Source: a virus. From it: a stretch of DNA of 41,152 nucleotides. Location of the stretch: IMG/VR virus record IMGVR_UViG_3300044960_000362, positions 1 to 41,152 of that record. One strand, 5' to 3'. The notes under the pieces were generated by a model. That model made no database searches and had not been told where the DNA came from. It worked only from the letters and a program-made list of their open reading frames with translations. The position numbers and the translations under genes were made by a program. Numbering within the stretch: position 1 is the stretch's first letter; each line of letters starts with the position of its first letter. Below, in pieces: positions 26,570 to 35,779 of this stretch.

Positions 26570-27864
26570 TCCCCCAAGCGGTCCCGCTGGATCGGCTACA
26601 GCCCGCGCCATGGAATCCGCGCATTCTCAGGGAGAAGCGCTTCCGGGACTTGTGTGCCAGCCTCACGGCCGATCCGGGGCTGCTGGAGCGGCGGCCGATT
26701 CTCGCCAATGCGCAGGGGATTATCTATGCGGGGAATCAGCGGTTCCGCGCAGCGCAGCATCTTGGCTGGACGACCGTCCCGGCGGTGCTGGACGATATCA
26801 CGGACGCCGAGGCCAAGGCGCGATCGGTGCGAGACAACGCGGCGGCGGGCGAATGGAACGAGGACCAGTACGGGGAGCTGCTCCACGAGTTGCGCCAGTC
26901 GGGCGTGAGTCTCGCCAGTCTCGGTGCTGATGCGGCCGAAGTCGAGCGCCTGCTCGCTGGCGTAGGCGGCGGCATCGAAGAGGATGTCATCCCCGAGCCG
27001 CCCGCTGAGCCGATCACCCGGCCGGGCGACCTGTGGCTGCTGGGGCCGCACCGGGTGCTATGCGGGGATAGCACGCGGCGCGAGGACGTGGAGCGGGTGA
27101 TGGGCGGGCAGCGGGCGAGGGGGGTTTTTACCAGTCCGCCATTTCTGCAGCAACGTGCCTATGCTGGCAACATGGCATCCGATTGGCATGCTCTCCTCTC
27201 CTGCGTGTTCTCCGCCGGACTGGCCTTTGTGGAGGAGGATGCACAGGTCTTTGTGAATCTTGGTCTAGTGCATCGTGATGGCCGCGTTATCCGCTACTGG
27301 GACTCATTTCTCGATGACGTCGAGTCTGCTGGTTGGCCGCTTTTTGCTTGGTACGTATGGGACAAACTCAATGGCATGCCCGGCGACTGGAACGGAAGAT
27401 TGGCTCCCGCACATGAGTGGATATTCCATTTCGCTCGTGTTGCAGATCGGCCTGAGAAGGTAACTCCGAGCAAGAATTGTGGCCGCCGCGTCGGCAGGAC
27501 TCAGCGAAATCCCGATGGCAGCCTCAAACAATTCACAGGAGCGGGTGATCCGATTCAGCCGTTCAAGATTCCAGACAGCGTGATTCGTCTTTCGCCCCAG
27601 AAGCCTGACGAGGAAGTGAACGATCATCCCGCACCATTTCCCGTTGGATTGCCAGCGGCATTCCTCGAGGCGTGGAATGGGCGAGACTGGTATGATCCCT
27701 TTCTCGGCAGCGGGACGACCCTCATCGCCGCGCACCAGCTGGGCCGCATCTGCTATGGGCTGGAGATCGAGCCGCGCTACTGCGATGTGATCGTCAACCG
27801 CTGGCAGAACCTCACCGGCGAGACGGCGCGGCGGGAGTCGGCAGGCACATATGCCGCGTCCTAG
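26566..27864 (+). CDS. ParB-like domain fused to a DNA methyltransferase
   Basis: 432 residues from the GTG overlapping the terS stop; in-frame ATGs at 26542 and 26554 are alternatives. Residues 1-140 are a ParB/Srx-type domain (LQPAPWNPRILREKRFRDL, IIYAGNQRFRAAQHLGWTTV). Then comes an N4/N6 (beta-class) methylase with motif IV TSPPF (189-193) before motif I DPFLGSGTTLIAA (from D377). It methylates adenine or cytosine amino groups, probably to protect phage DNA from host restriction. Bases about 27120-27690 are clearly more AT-rich than the flanks, so the catalytic core seems swapped in. It overlaps terL by 14 bases. Confidence 0.85.
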   Translation: MIPQAVPLDRLQPAPWNPRILREKRFRDLCASLTADPGLLERRPILANAQGIIYAGNQRFRAAQHLGWTTVPAVLDDITDAEAKARSVRDNAAAGEWNEDQYGELLHELRQSGVSLASLGADAAEVERLLAGVGGGIEEDVIPEPPAEPITRPGDLWLLGPHRVLCGDSTRREDVERVMGGQRARGVFTSPPFLQQRAYAGNMASDWHALLSCVFSAGLAFVEEDAQVFVNLGLVHRDGRVIRYWDSFLDDVESAGWPLFAWYVWDKLNGMPGDWNGRLAPAHEWIFHFARVADRPEKVTPSKNCGRRVGRTQRNPDGSLKQFTGAGDPIQPFKIPDSVIRLSPQKPDEEVNDHPAPFPVGLPAAFLEAWNGRDWYDPFLGSGTTLIAAHQLGRICYGLEIEPRYCDVIVNRWQNLTGETARRESAGTYAAS

Positions 27865-29362
27865 CCAGGGCGCGCGGGTCGTCCGGTTCATTGAGACGCA
27901 TTGCGTCTTCACGAACGGCGAGTGGATCGGCCAGCCGTTTCGTCTGCTGGACTGGCAGAAGCGCCTGATCTATGGCCTCTTCGAGGTGGGCGCGGACGGG
28001 CTGCGCAAGCACCGCTGGGCCTACATCTCGGTGCCGAAGAAGAACGGGAAGACGGAGCTCGCGGCGGCTATTGGCCTCTATCTGCTGATCGCCGACGGGG
28101 AGCCGAGCCCGCTCGTGGTCTGCGCGGCGGCGAGCGATGAGCAAGCGGACCTGGTGTATGGCGCGGCGAAGCGCATGTGCGAGCTCTCGCCGACCCTGAG
28201 CCAGATCACGGAGCGATTCGACAAGGAGATTCAGGTGCCCAGCATTCCGGGGGCGCGTCTGAAGCGCGTTGCGGCGGTCACGGGCACGAACGACGGGCAG
28301 AACATCTCGGCCTGCCTGCTCGACGAGCTGCACGAGTGGACGGGGCCGAAGGGTACCCAGGTATGGAACGTACTCACGAATGGGACGGGGGCGCGGCGAC
28401 AGCCGCTGGTAATCCAGACGACGACGGCGGGCTATGACCAGGACTCCATCTGCTACCGCCAGTATCAGTATGGCCGCAAGGTGGCGAGTGGAGAGATTGA
28501 TGACCCGGCGTATTTCTCCTGGTGTCAGGAAGCGCCGGAGTCGGCCGATCATCACGAACCGGCGGTCTGGGCGGCGGCGAACCCGAGCTATGGCGTGCTG
28601 GTGCACGAGCCGTTTTTTCGCGATCAGTTGAGCAAGAAGACCGAGGCGGTGTTTCGGCGCTATTTCCTGAATACCTGGACGGCGAGCAGCGAGGCGTGGC
28701 TCCCATTCGGGGCCTGGGATGCGTGCAGGGAGCCCGCGCTCGAGCTGGACCCCGCCCTCCCGCTGCGGGTCGGGATCGACGTGGCACTGCGCAACGACAG
28801 CACGGCGGTGGTATGCGCCCAGCGGCAGGGCGAGCGCACGGTGGTGCGGGCGAGGGTATGGGAGAACCCCTACGCGGAGGACGACCCGCGGCATGGCGAC
28901 TGGAGCCTGAACCTGTTCGAGGTGGAGGAGCATCTACGCGCGCTGCGCGAGCGGTTCCCGGCTCCCGCCTGCGAGATTGATGGCGCGGTGCAGCCAGGGC
29001 CCGAGTTCAGCTACGACCCCGCGTATTTCCAGCGCTCGGCGCAGGTGTTGAGCGGAGACGGATTGGCGATGGTCGAGTTCCCGCAGCATGACGGCCGCAT
29101 GGTCCCCGCCAGCCAGCGGCTCTACCAGCTCGTGGTCGAGCGCAGGCTGGCCCACGACGGCGACCCGATCCTGGCGCGCCAGGTGGCCAACGCCGTGGCC
29201 GACCAGAAGCCGCGGGGGTGGCGCCTCAGCAAGCCGAAGGGGTCGCGGCGGAAGATTGACGCGGCAGTCGCCTGTGCGATCGCGTGTCTGCGCGCCCAGG
29301 AGCCCGCGCCCGCGAGCGAGTACCTCTACGCCGATAGCCGCCCGCTGCTGGTGCTGGGGTGA
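27851..29362 (+). CDS. terL: Terminase large subunit (Terminase_1 type)
   Basis: 503 residues. The ATPase domain has Walker A VPKKNGKTEL (61-70) and Walker B CLLDELHEW (D158, E159), followed by the coupling motif LVIQTTTAGYD. The nuclease domain begins at VGIDVALRNDSTAVV with D310, and continues with DPRHGDWSL and KIDAAVACAIACL at the end. It pumps DNA into the prohead through the portal and cuts it. Length is normal for the HK97-type family. Start ATG overlaps the methyltransferase end. Confidence 0.93.
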   Translation: MPRPSQGARVVRFIETHCVFTNGEWIGQPFRLLDWQKRLIYGLFEVGADGLRKHRWAYISVPKKNGKTELAAAIGLYLLIADGEPSPLVVCAAASDEQADLVYGAAKRMCELSPTLSQITERFDKEIQVPSIPGARLKRVAAVTGTNDGQNISACLLDELHEWTGPKGTQVWNVLTNGTGARRQPLVIQTTTAGYDQDSICYRQYQYGRKVASGEIDDPAYFSWCQEAPESADHHEPAVWAAANPSYGVLVHEPFFRDQLSKKTEAVFRRYFLNTWTASSEAWLPFGAWDACREPALELDPALPLRVGIDVALRNDSTAVVCAQRQGERTVVRARVWENPYAEDDPRHGDWSLNLFEVEEHLRALRERFPAPACEIDGAVQPGPEFSYDPAYFQRSAQVLSGDGLAMVEFPQHDGRMVPASQRLYQLVVERRLAHDGDPILARQVANAVADQKPRGWRLSKPKGSRRKIDAAVACAIACLRAQEPAPASEYLYADSRPLLVLG

Positions 29363-29517
29363 CGCTCGACCGCGCGCTCACGGTCATCCTGGTGGTTGGC
29401 GGCGTCCTGCTGGTGGCCGCGGCGGCCGGGCTGGTGTTCGTGCCGCTGGCGCTGCTCTGGCTCGGCCTGGTGTGCCTGGCGCTGGCGGGGTTCGGCCTGC
29501 GCTATGGGGGGTTCTAG
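29359..29517 (+). CDS. 52-residue two-helix membrane protein
   Basis: GTGA overlap with terL. Almost wholly hydrophobic: LTVILVVGGVLLVAAAAGLV, FVPLALLWLGLVCLALAG, then FGLRYGGF. Two membrane helices with a short loop. Small membrane proteins at this position between terminase and portal occur in other siphophages; role unknown. The portal GTG follows directly. Confidence 0.6.
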   Translation: MTLDRALTVILVVGGVLLVAAAAGLVFVPLALLWLGLVCLALAGFGLRYGGF

Positions 29518-31902
29518 GTGGGGCTCATCCGCGCCATGTCCAACCTGCGGGCGGCGGGCGGCTGGGCGGGGGCGTCGGACTACTGGTACCAGCCGCTGGG
29601 CTGGGGCCAGCCCGTCGCCGGCCAGCAGGTGACCCCCGACACCGCGCTCGCCACGTCGGCGGTGTGGTCCTGCACCTGGCTGATCGCGGAGTCGGTGGCC
29701 ATGCTGCCGCTCAACGTCTACCAGTACCGCCGGGGCGGCGGGAAGGACTATGCCCGCGACCACCCGGTGTTCGACTTGCTGCACGACCAGCCGAACCCAT
29801 GGCAGACGGCGGTCGAGTTCCGGGACATGATGCAGGGGCACGTCCTGCTTCGGGGCAACGCCTACGCGCTCATCGTGCCGGGGCCGCGCGGACCCGTGGA
29901 CCAGCTCATCCCGCTGCATCCCGACCGCATGCGGGTCGAGCAACTGCCCGACCGCTCGATCCGCTACAGCTATCAGCCCCAGGGCATGGCCCAGCGGGTG
30001 GTCTATCTGGAGGATGAGATTTTCCATCTGCGCGGACCGTCCAGCGATGGCGTGATGGGGCTCTCGATCATTTCGGCGGCCCGCAAATCGCTCGGGCTCG
30101 CATTGGCGGCCGAGGATTATGGCGGTCGCTATTTCGGCAACGGCTCGCGCCCCGGCGGCGTGCTCACCACCGCTGGGAAGCTCTCGCCCGGCGCGGCCGA
30201 GGACCTCAAGCTGCGCTGGGAGCAGGCGTATGGCGGGGCCAACGCCCACCGCGTGGCGGTGCTCGAGGAGGGGCTCTCCTGGCAGCAGATGGGACTGAGC
30301 AACGAGGATAGCCAGTTCCTCGCCTGTGTTGTTCCTGGTACGCCCGTAACCATGGCGGACGGAACTCGCATGGCGGTTGAGGCGCTGCGGCCAGGGGACG
30401 AAGTCGTCGGGTGGCGCGATGGCCCCGTCTCTGCGCGCGTGCATGCGGTTGGGCTGCCACGGGTCAAGCCCCTGGTGCGCATTACGACGGCGCGCGGACG
30501 CGAGTTGATCGCAAGCGCGGATCATCCGTGTTTGGCGCGCGAGCGACTCCGCACTCCTGGGAATCGCGTGGACGACTCCCCAGATTCCTGGGTGCCGCTG
30601 TCTGCAGTGAAGCCGGGGATGCTCATTCGTGTTGGATTGGGGCATGTTCCGCAACCCGATGCGCTGAGCACTGACCGAGCATGGATGCTAGGCGCAATGA
30701 CTGGCGACGGATATATCCGCACGGCTGGGTTTTCATTCTGCAATGCCGACGCCGGTGTGATTCAGGAGATGGATCGAGTCGCGGTCACGATGGGGGGCGG
30801 CCTCTCCCACGCGACGAGCCGCCCCTATGATTGGAACCTCAATACTGGTGGGACGCGAGGACGGGGCGGCTCGGAAATCCGCTCCCTGTTCAACGAGAGC
30901 GGGCTTGTCGGGAAGCACTCCCATTCGAAGCGCGTGCCCGATGCGGTGTTGCGCGGCGGCCCATCAGCCTGGCGGGGATTCCTCTCGGGGTACCTCGATA
31001 CAGACGGTTCGGTGCGCGATCCTGACGGTCGGCAAACGCCGGCGGTGTATTGGAGTAGTGTCAGCCGTCCACTGCTTGAGGACTGTCAGCATCTCCTGAG
31101 CATGCTCGGAATTCAGAGCGCCATCTACCGGATGCAACTGCCGGGACGGCGGATGTTTCCCCATGGAGAGAGCCCGACGCTTGAGTCCTGGGGACTCTAC
31201 GTCATGGGAACAATGCCCCTACGTCTTTTGGCTCACGCGCTCGTGCCTCATCATCCCGACAAGCGGCGGCGGCTTGCGCGCTATGGGAACCTCCCGCCGA
31301 GTCGATACAGCGACCGCAATTTCTTCTATGACCGCGTTACATCGGTCGAGCCACTCCCGCCCGGACCCACCATTGGTGTTGAAATTGAGGATGTGCACAC
31401 GCACATCACGGGGGGGCTCGTTACGCACAACACGCGCGAGTTCCAGGTGGTGGATGTGGCGCGCTGGTTCCGCGTCCCCCCCCATATGATCGGCACCGTC
31501 GACCGCTCGACCTCCTGGGGCACGGGGATTGAGCAGATGTCAGTCGGGTTCGTGGCGTTCACGCTGATGCCCTGGCTGACGCGCTGGGAGCAGAAGATTC
31601 AGCAGCGGCTGCTGACCAACGGCTCCTACTTCGCGCGCCACCAGGTGCAGGCGCTGATGCGCGGCGACACGGCCACCAGGTTCGCGGCCTACGCAATCGG
31701 GCGCCAATGGGGGTTCCTCTCGGTGAACGACATCCGCGCGCTCGAGGACATGAACCCGGTCGAGGGTGGCGATGAGTACCTTGTGCCGCTGAACATGGCG
31801 CCGCTGGGGACCACGCCGCCCGGACCCCAGGGGACCGACGCGCGGGCGGACCTCGAGGAGCTCCGGGCGCTGGTCGGCGCGGGGAGGAACGGGCATGGCT
31901 GA
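29518..31902 (+). CDS. Portal protein (HK97 type) interrupted by an intein
   Basis: 794 residues from a GTG. Extein parts are residues 1-269 and 639-794 (425 after splicing). Portal features: TSAVWSCTWLIAESVAMLPL, YQYRRGGGKDYARDHPVFDL, LIPLHPDRMRVEQL and SNEDSQFLA, then TREFQVVDVARWFRVPPHMI, EQMSVGFVAFTLMPWLTRWE. The portal is the dodecameric gate for DNA at one capsid vertex. The insert lies in the most conserved segment (SQFLE/TREFQ), a frequent intein site. The N-terminal C270 and final HN followed by Thr fit splicing. Stop overlaps the protease ATG. Confidence 0.92.
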   Translation: MGLIRAMSNLRAAGGWAGASDYWYQPLGWGQPVAGQQVTPDTALATSAVWSCTWLIAESVAMLPLNVYQYRRGGGKDYARDHPVFDLLHDQPNPWQTAVEFRDMMQGHVLLRGNAYALIVPGPRGPVDQLIPLHPDRMRVEQLPDRSIRYSYQPQGMAQRVVYLEDEIFHLRGPSSDGVMGLSIISAARKSLGLALAAEDYGGRYFGNGSRPGGVLTTAGKLSPGAAEDLKLRWEQAYGGANAHRVAVLEEGLSWQQMGLSNEDSQFLACVVPGTPVTMADGTRMAVEALRPGDEVVGWRDGPVSARVHAVGLPRVKPLVRITTARGRELIASADHPCLARERLRTPGNRVDDSPDSWVPLSAVKPGMLIRVGLGHVPQPDALSTDRAWMLGAMTGDGYIRTAGFSFCNADAGVIQEMDRVAVTMGGGLSHATSRPYDWNLNTGGTRGRGGSEIRSLFNESGLVGKHSHSKRVPDAVLRGGPSAWRGFLSGYLDTDGSVRDPDGRQTPAVYWSSVSRPLLEDCQHLLSMLGIQSAIYRMQLPGRRMFPHGESPTLESWGLYVMGTMPLRLLAHALVPHHPDKRRRLARYGNLPPSRYSDRNFFYDRVTSVEPLPPGPTIGVEIEDVHTHITGGLVTHNTREFQVVDVARWFRVPPHMIGTVDRSTSWGTGIEQMSVGFVAFTLMPWLTRWEQKIQQRLLTNGSYFARHQVQALMRGDTATRFAAYAIGRQWGFLSVNDIRALEDMNPVEGGDEYLVPLNMAPLGTTPPGPQGTDARADLEELRALVGAGRNGHG
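30325..31431 (+). other. Intein with LAGLIDADG homing endonuclease (in portal)
   Basis: 369 residues. Block A: CVVPGTPVTMADG with Cys1. Block B: ELIASADHPCLA. Endonuclease motifs: AWMLGAMTGDGYIRTAG and FLSGYLDTDGSVRDPDG (the two dodecapeptide helices with acidic catalytic residues). Block F/G: TIGVEIEDVHTHITGGLVTH followed by Asn, then Thr as +1 nucleophile. All splicing residues are present, so it should be active. The endonuclease would spread the intein into empty portal alleles. Its GC content is lower than that of the surrounding portal sequence. Confidence 0.92.
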
Positions 31903-32983
31903 GGATCTGGCGGTGGGGGGCGTCGTGCTGTACCCGCGCATTCTGCGCGCGCTCAGCTCCGCCCCCTGGGCGATCCTGCCGGAGAAGCTCGCCGCCATCT
32001 GCGACCTGATGGCGCTACGGGCCGCGGGCGGGCGCGTCTCGGCCGACGAGGTGCAGACGCTGGTCGGCGCCGCGCGGCGGGGCGAGGTGAGCCGCCAGGG
32101 GAGCGTCGCGGTGATCCCGATCATGGGCACGCTCGTCCAGCGGACCGGCGCGATCGGCGAGTCGAGCGGCCTCCAGGGCCTCGACGGGCTCGCCCAGCAG
32201 CTCCGCTCGGCGCTGGCCGACCCGAGCGTCTCCAGCGTCCTGCTGCAGGTGGACAGCCCCGGCGGCAGCGTGTTCGGCGTGCCCGAGCTGGCGGCCGAGA
32301 TCGCGGCGGCGCGCGGCCAGGGCAAGCCGATCGTGGCGGTCGCCGACTCGATGGCGGCCTCGGCCGCATACTGGCTGGCGAGCCAGGCCGACGAGCTCGT
32401 GGTCACCCCGAGCGGGCTGGTGGGCTCGATCGGCGTGATCGCCGCGCATGACGACCTCTCCGGGGCGCTGGCGCAGCGGGGCATCGTGACCACGTTCGTG
32501 ACCGCGGGCAAATTCAAGGCCGAGGGGGCCTCGGAGTTCCCGCTGTCGGCCGAGGCCCGCGAGCAGCTCCAGCGCGAGGTGGACCGCTACTACGGCATGT
32601 TCGTCGGGGCGGTTGCCGGGGGGCGCGGGGTGCCGAACGCGGCGGTGCGGACCGGGATGGGCGAGGGGCGGCTGGTGGGGGCGCAGGCGGCGGTGGCGCA
32701 GGGCATGGCCGATCGGATCGGCACATTCGCCGAGACGCTCGCGAGGATGCAATCGGGCGGCTACCGCCGACCGCGGCGCCGCGCCCAGGCGGCCGAGGAC
32801 GACGCGCCGTACCTCCTGCCCGCGCAGATCGCCCCGATCGAGGCCGCTCCGGGCGACGCGGGCGAGGAGCGGGCCGCTGAGACGGAGCCGCCGAGCGTGG
32901 CGGCGGAGGACCCCGCCGTGGCGGCGGATCTGGAATGGCGGCGGCGGCGGCTGGCTCGCCAGGGGGCGCTCGCAGCGCGCTAG
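31895..32983 (+). CDS. S49-family prohead protease (SppA-like)
   Basis: 362 residues. S49 peptidase core: SVAVIPIMGTLVQRTG, VLLQVDSPGGSVFGVPEL, ADSMAASAAYWLASQADELV with nucleophile S156, VGSIGVIAAHDDLS and TAGKFKAEGASEFPL with the general base lysine (K208). The Arg/Ala-rich tail (YRRPRRRAQAAEDDAPYLLP) may serve as scaffold. It cleaves the capsid delta domain during head maturation. It follows the portal and precedes the capsid gene, the usual order. Confidence 0.9.
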   Translation: MAEDLAVGGVVLYPRILRALSSAPWAILPEKLAAICDLMALRAAGGRVSADEVQTLVGAARRGEVSRQGSVAVIPIMGTLVQRTGAIGESSGLQGLDGLAQQLRSALADPSVSSVLLQVDSPGGSVFGVPELAAEIAAARGQGKPIVAVADSMAASAAYWLASQADELVVTPSGLVGSIGVIAAHDDLSGALAQRGIVTTFVTAGKFKAEGASEFPLSAEAREQLQREVDRYYGMFVGAVAGGRGVPNAAVRTGMGEGRLVGAQAAVAQGMADRIGTFAETLARMQSGGYRRPRRRAQAAEDDAPYLLPAQIAPIEAAPGDAGEERAAETEPPSVAAEDPAVAADLEWRRRRLARQGALAAR

Positions 32984-33006
32984 GCGCCCCAGCCTCAGGC
33001 CTCGGC

Positions 33007-33034
33007 AGCCCGCCCAATCGGGGGCGGGCTTTTT
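33007..33034 (+). terminator. Intrinsic terminator between protease and capsid genes
   Basis: AGCCCGCCC (33007-33015) pairs with GGGCGGGCT (33022-33030) around a 6-nt loop, followed by TTTT. It is the only hairpin in the window with a proper T-tract on the coding strand. It may set the ratio of capsid to upstream transcripts. Confidence 0.8.
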
Positions 33035-33151
33035 CGTGGGACTCCAACGAGGCGCGGGCCTCGTGGGCGTCCCTCGGCACGGAGCGCCGCCAGGAGCGGC
33101 GAGGAGGGGCTCCAGCGCGACGGCTCGCGCTGCGATCCCGAGGAGAGGGAG

Positions 33152-34630
33152 ATGTCCGGACGGTGGCAGGCGCTCCTCCAGGAGCGCGCGGACCTGGTGG
33201 CCGAGGGCGAGCGGATCCTCGGCGCCTCGGAGCGGGAGGGGCGATCCCTGAGCGCCGACGAGCGGGCGCGGGACGACGCGATCAACGCGCGGCTGGCGGA
33301 GATCAGCGCGGACCTGGCGCGCGAGGAGCAGCGGCGGGAGCGGCTGCGCACGGTCCAGGCGGGCGGGGTGGACCTGACCGCCAACGCCCACGTCCACGGG
33401 GCGGCGGGCTACGGCCCCGAGGTGCGCCGCACCGCGGCGGGCGTGGTGGATGCGAGCGGCAACCCGGTCGCCCAGACGACGATCCGCATCGGGAGCCACG
33501 CGGCCTCGTTCCCGCGCCTGATCCCCGTCGTCTCTGACGACGCGTGGGGCCGGGTGGAGAACGGGCGGCCCCTGGCGGCACTCAAGCCGTGGGGCTCCGA
33601 CACGGGCGCCCCATTCGGCGAGTTCCTCGTGGCGGTCGCCAAGAGCCGCATGGGCATGTCCCACGACCCGCGGCTCAACTACACCGCCGCGGCCCAGGGC
33701 GCGGGCGAGAACACTCCGGCCGACGGCGGGTTCCTCGTCCAGCAGGAGGTCAACACCGCCATCGTGATGCTGATGCACCAGATGGGCCGCATCATGTCGC
33801 AGGTGGACAAGATTCCGCTCGGGCCGAATAGCAACGGTCTGACGCTCACCGCGATCAAGGAGACGAGCCGCGCCACGGGCAGCCGCTGGGGCGGGGTGCA
33901 GGGCTACTGGGCCGACGAGGGCGGGGCCGGCACGGCCACCCGGCCGAAGTTCCGCCGCGTCGCGATGCTGCTCCGCAAGCTCATCGCGCTCGGCTATGCC
34001 TCCGACGAGCTGCTCAACGATGCGGTCGCGCTCGAGGCGGTCATGACCAAGGCGTTCGCGGAGGAGCTCCTGTTCCTGACCGAGGACGCCATCATCCGCG
34101 GCACGGGGGCCGGCCAGCCGCTCGGCATTCTCAATGCCGCCGCCACCGTCAGCGTCTCGAAGGAGACGGGGCAGGCGGCGGCGACCATTGTCGCCAGCAA
34201 CCTCAGCAAAATGTGGGCGCGGCTGGACGCCGGCTCGCAGGCGACGGCCCAGTGGTACATCAACGTGGACTGCCAGCCTCAGCTCGACGAGCTGTTCCTG
34301 CCCGCGGGCACGGCTGGCCTGGAGCCCCGCTTCGTCTCCTACGGCCAGGATGGCATCCTCCGCATCAAGGGTCGCCCGGTCGTGCCCATCGAGTACTGCG
34401 CCACGCTGGGGACGGTGGGCGACATCATCCTGGCGGACTTCGACGACTACGCGCTCATCGAGCGCGGCCCCGAGCAGGCGAGCTCGATCCACGTCGCGTT
34501 CACCACGGACGAGACCGCCTTCCGCGCCACGTACCGGGTGGACGGCCAGCCCAAGCTCGAATCGGCGGTGACGCCCTACAAGGGGTCGAACACCCTCTCG
34601 CCGTTCGTCACGCTCGCAACGCGGGCCTAG
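33152..34630 (+). CDS. Major capsid protein (HK97 fold)
   Basis: 492 residues from an ATG with GAGGAGAGGGAG upstream. The N-terminal 70 residues are a charged coiled coil (WQALLQERADLVAEGERILG, ARLAEISADLAREEQRRERL), the delta/scaffold domain removed by the S49 protease. The HK97 core follows: GGFLVQQEVNTAIVMLMHQM, VQGYWADEGGAGTATRPKF, LRKLIALGYASDELLNDAVA, DAIIRGTGAGQPLGILNA, GTVGDIILADFDDYALIERG and TTDETAFRATYRVDGQPKL. It assembles the icosahedral shell. Confidence 0.93.
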   Translation: MSGRWQALLQERADLVAEGERILGASEREGRSLSADERARDDAINARLAEISADLAREEQRRERLRTVQAGGVDLTANAHVHGAAGYGPEVRRTAAGVVDASGNPVAQTTIRIGSHAASFPRLIPVVSDDAWGRVENGRPLAALKPWGSDTGAPFGEFLVAVAKSRMGMSHDPRLNYTAAAQGAGENTPADGGFLVQQEVNTAIVMLMHQMGRIMSQVDKIPLGPNSNGLTLTAIKETSRATGSRWGGVQGYWADEGGAGTATRPKFRRVAMLLRKLIALGYASDELLNDAVALEAVMTKAFAEELLFLTEDAIIRGTGAGQPLGILNAAATVSVSKETGQAAATIVASNLSKMWARLDAGSQATAQWYINVDCQPQLDELFLPAGTAGLEPRFVSYGQDGILRIKGRPVVPIEYCATLGTVGDIILADFDDYALIERGPEQASSIHVAFTTDETAFRATYRVDGQPKLESAVTPYKGSNTLSPFVTLATRA

Positions 34631-34652
34631 GGCCGCAGAAAGGGGGATTCCC

Positions 34653-35168
34653 ATGACCATCCTGGGGCTGCTCTCGCAGATCCAGATCGTGCCCGCCTTC
34701 CGCCCTGTCGATCTCCAGACCGCCGACAACAACGGCGACTGGGTGTCGCTGAAGGGCTATGCCGGCTGCCTGGTGCTGTTCCACAGCGCGATCGGCACCG
34801 CGGGCGACGACCCGACCCTCAAGCTCCAGCAGGCCACGGTGGTGGCGGGGAGCGACGCGAAGGACTTGGCTTTCACGCAGGTCTATACCAAGCAGGCGGC
34901 GACCAACCTGCTGTCCACGGGCCAGTGGACCGCGGTCACGCAGGCGGCGGCCACGTCCTACACCAACGCCACCGCGGCCGAGCAGGAGGCGCTCTGGGCG
35001 ATCGACGTTCCCGCCAGCATGCTCGACGTCGAGAACGGATTCTGCTGCCTCCAGGCGAGCGTGGCCGACGTGGGCGGCAACGCCCAGCTCGGCGCCTGCT
35101 ACTATCTGCTCTACGGCGCGCGGTTCCCGGACGCGCCGGAGAACATGAAGAGCGCGATCGTCGACTAG
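34653..35168 (+). CDS. Capsid decoration-type structural protein
   Basis: 171 residues from an ATG with AAAGGGGG upstream. Sequence: QIVPAFRPVDLQTADNNGDW, VSLKGYAGCLVLFHSAIGTA, GDDPTLKLQQATVVAG, DLAFTQVYTKQA, VENGFCCLQASVADVGGNAQ. A beta-sandwich-like protein often encoded right after the capsid gene in HK97-type phages; such genes encode decoration or head-associated proteins. Exact family not known to me. A large palindrome follows. Confidence 0.6.
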   Translation: MTILGLLSQIQIVPAFRPVDLQTADNNGDWVSLKGYAGCLVLFHSAIGTAGDDPTLKLQQATVVAGSDAKDLAFTQVYTKQAATNLLSTGQWTAVTQAAATSYTNATAAEQEALWAIDVPASMLDVENGFCCLQASVADVGGNAQLGACYYLLYGARFPDAPENMKSAIVD

Positions 35169-35190
35169 TCGCGGAACCACCGCGAGAACG

Positions 35191-35218
35191 CGGGGGCGGG
35201 CCGATCGGCCCGCCCCCG
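35191..35218. terminator. 28-bp perfect palindrome after the decoration gene
   Basis: 14-bp arms, centre GGCCGATCGGCC, all G/C apart from the central AT, with no T-tract. It sits in the 66-nt gap between two virion genes. Possibly a transcription pause/terminator or an mRNA-stabilising hairpin. Confidence 0.5.
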
Positions 35219-35234
35219 GCGTATGGAGGCACAC

Positions 35235-35777
35235 ATGCCAGTCACCAACGTGCGCAGCAGGTGGATCGGCGGCGACCTGTATTTCTACGACCTCGCGGGC
35301 AACGAGATCCTCCACGTGGACGGCACCAACCGCAAGCTGGTGCTCCCGACCGGCTCGGAGCTGGACGTGGCGGGCGTGGCGGTGGACAGCACCACGCTCG
35401 CGGCCGACAACCAGGACGGCGCCAACGTCGCGGTGGTCGCCGACGTCAACACGACGGGAGGCATCCCGCTGCTGTTCCGGGTCGCCGCCGCCGCCCTGAC
35501 GGGCAACGTGGACGTGATCATGGACGCGAAGGTGCGCGTGATCGACGCCTGGTGCATCGCGACCGCGGCGGGCGGCGCGGGCGACACCGTGACCGTCTCG
35601 AACGGCGCGACCGCCATCACCGACGCGATGGACCTCAACGTCGCGGACAAGGTTCTGGTGCGGGCTGCGAGCATCGACGACGCGGCGCACGAGATCGCGG
35701 CGGCGGGCACGCTGCGCGTGGCGGGCGCCTCCGCGGTCAACGCCCAGGTGTACGTGCTCGCGGTGCGGGTCAGCTAG
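35235..35777 (+). CDS. Virion structural protein, head region
   Basis: 180 residues from the ATG at 35235 (TGGAGG five bases upstream), preferred to the ATG at 35223. N-terminus RSRWIGGDLYFYDLAGNEIL, HVDGTNRKLVLPTGSELDVA resembles the fibre-like 'NEIL..DG.NRKL..P.GS' repeat of head-decoration proteins. The C-terminal half is a beta-rich domain (IPLLFRVAAAALTGNVDVIM, KVRVIDAWCIATAAGG, NAQVYVLAVRVS). Probably a head fibre or decoration protein. Confidence 0.55.
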   Translation: MPVTNVRSRWIGGDLYFYDLAGNEILHVDGTNRKLVLPTGSELDVAGVAVDSTTLAADNQDGANVAVVADVNTTGGIPLLFRVAAAALTGNVDVIMDAKVRVIDAWCIATAAGGAGDTVTVSNGATAITDAMDLNVADKVLVRAASIDDAAHEIAAAGTLRVAGASAVNAQVYVLAVRVS

Positions 35778-35779
35778 CG

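Noticed and set aside
32015-34732. 905-codon open frame on the minus strand
   Set aside because: It runs antisense to the S49 protease and major capsid genes, is Arg/Gly/Ala-rich and has no recognisable domain. Long antisense frames are expected at this GC content.
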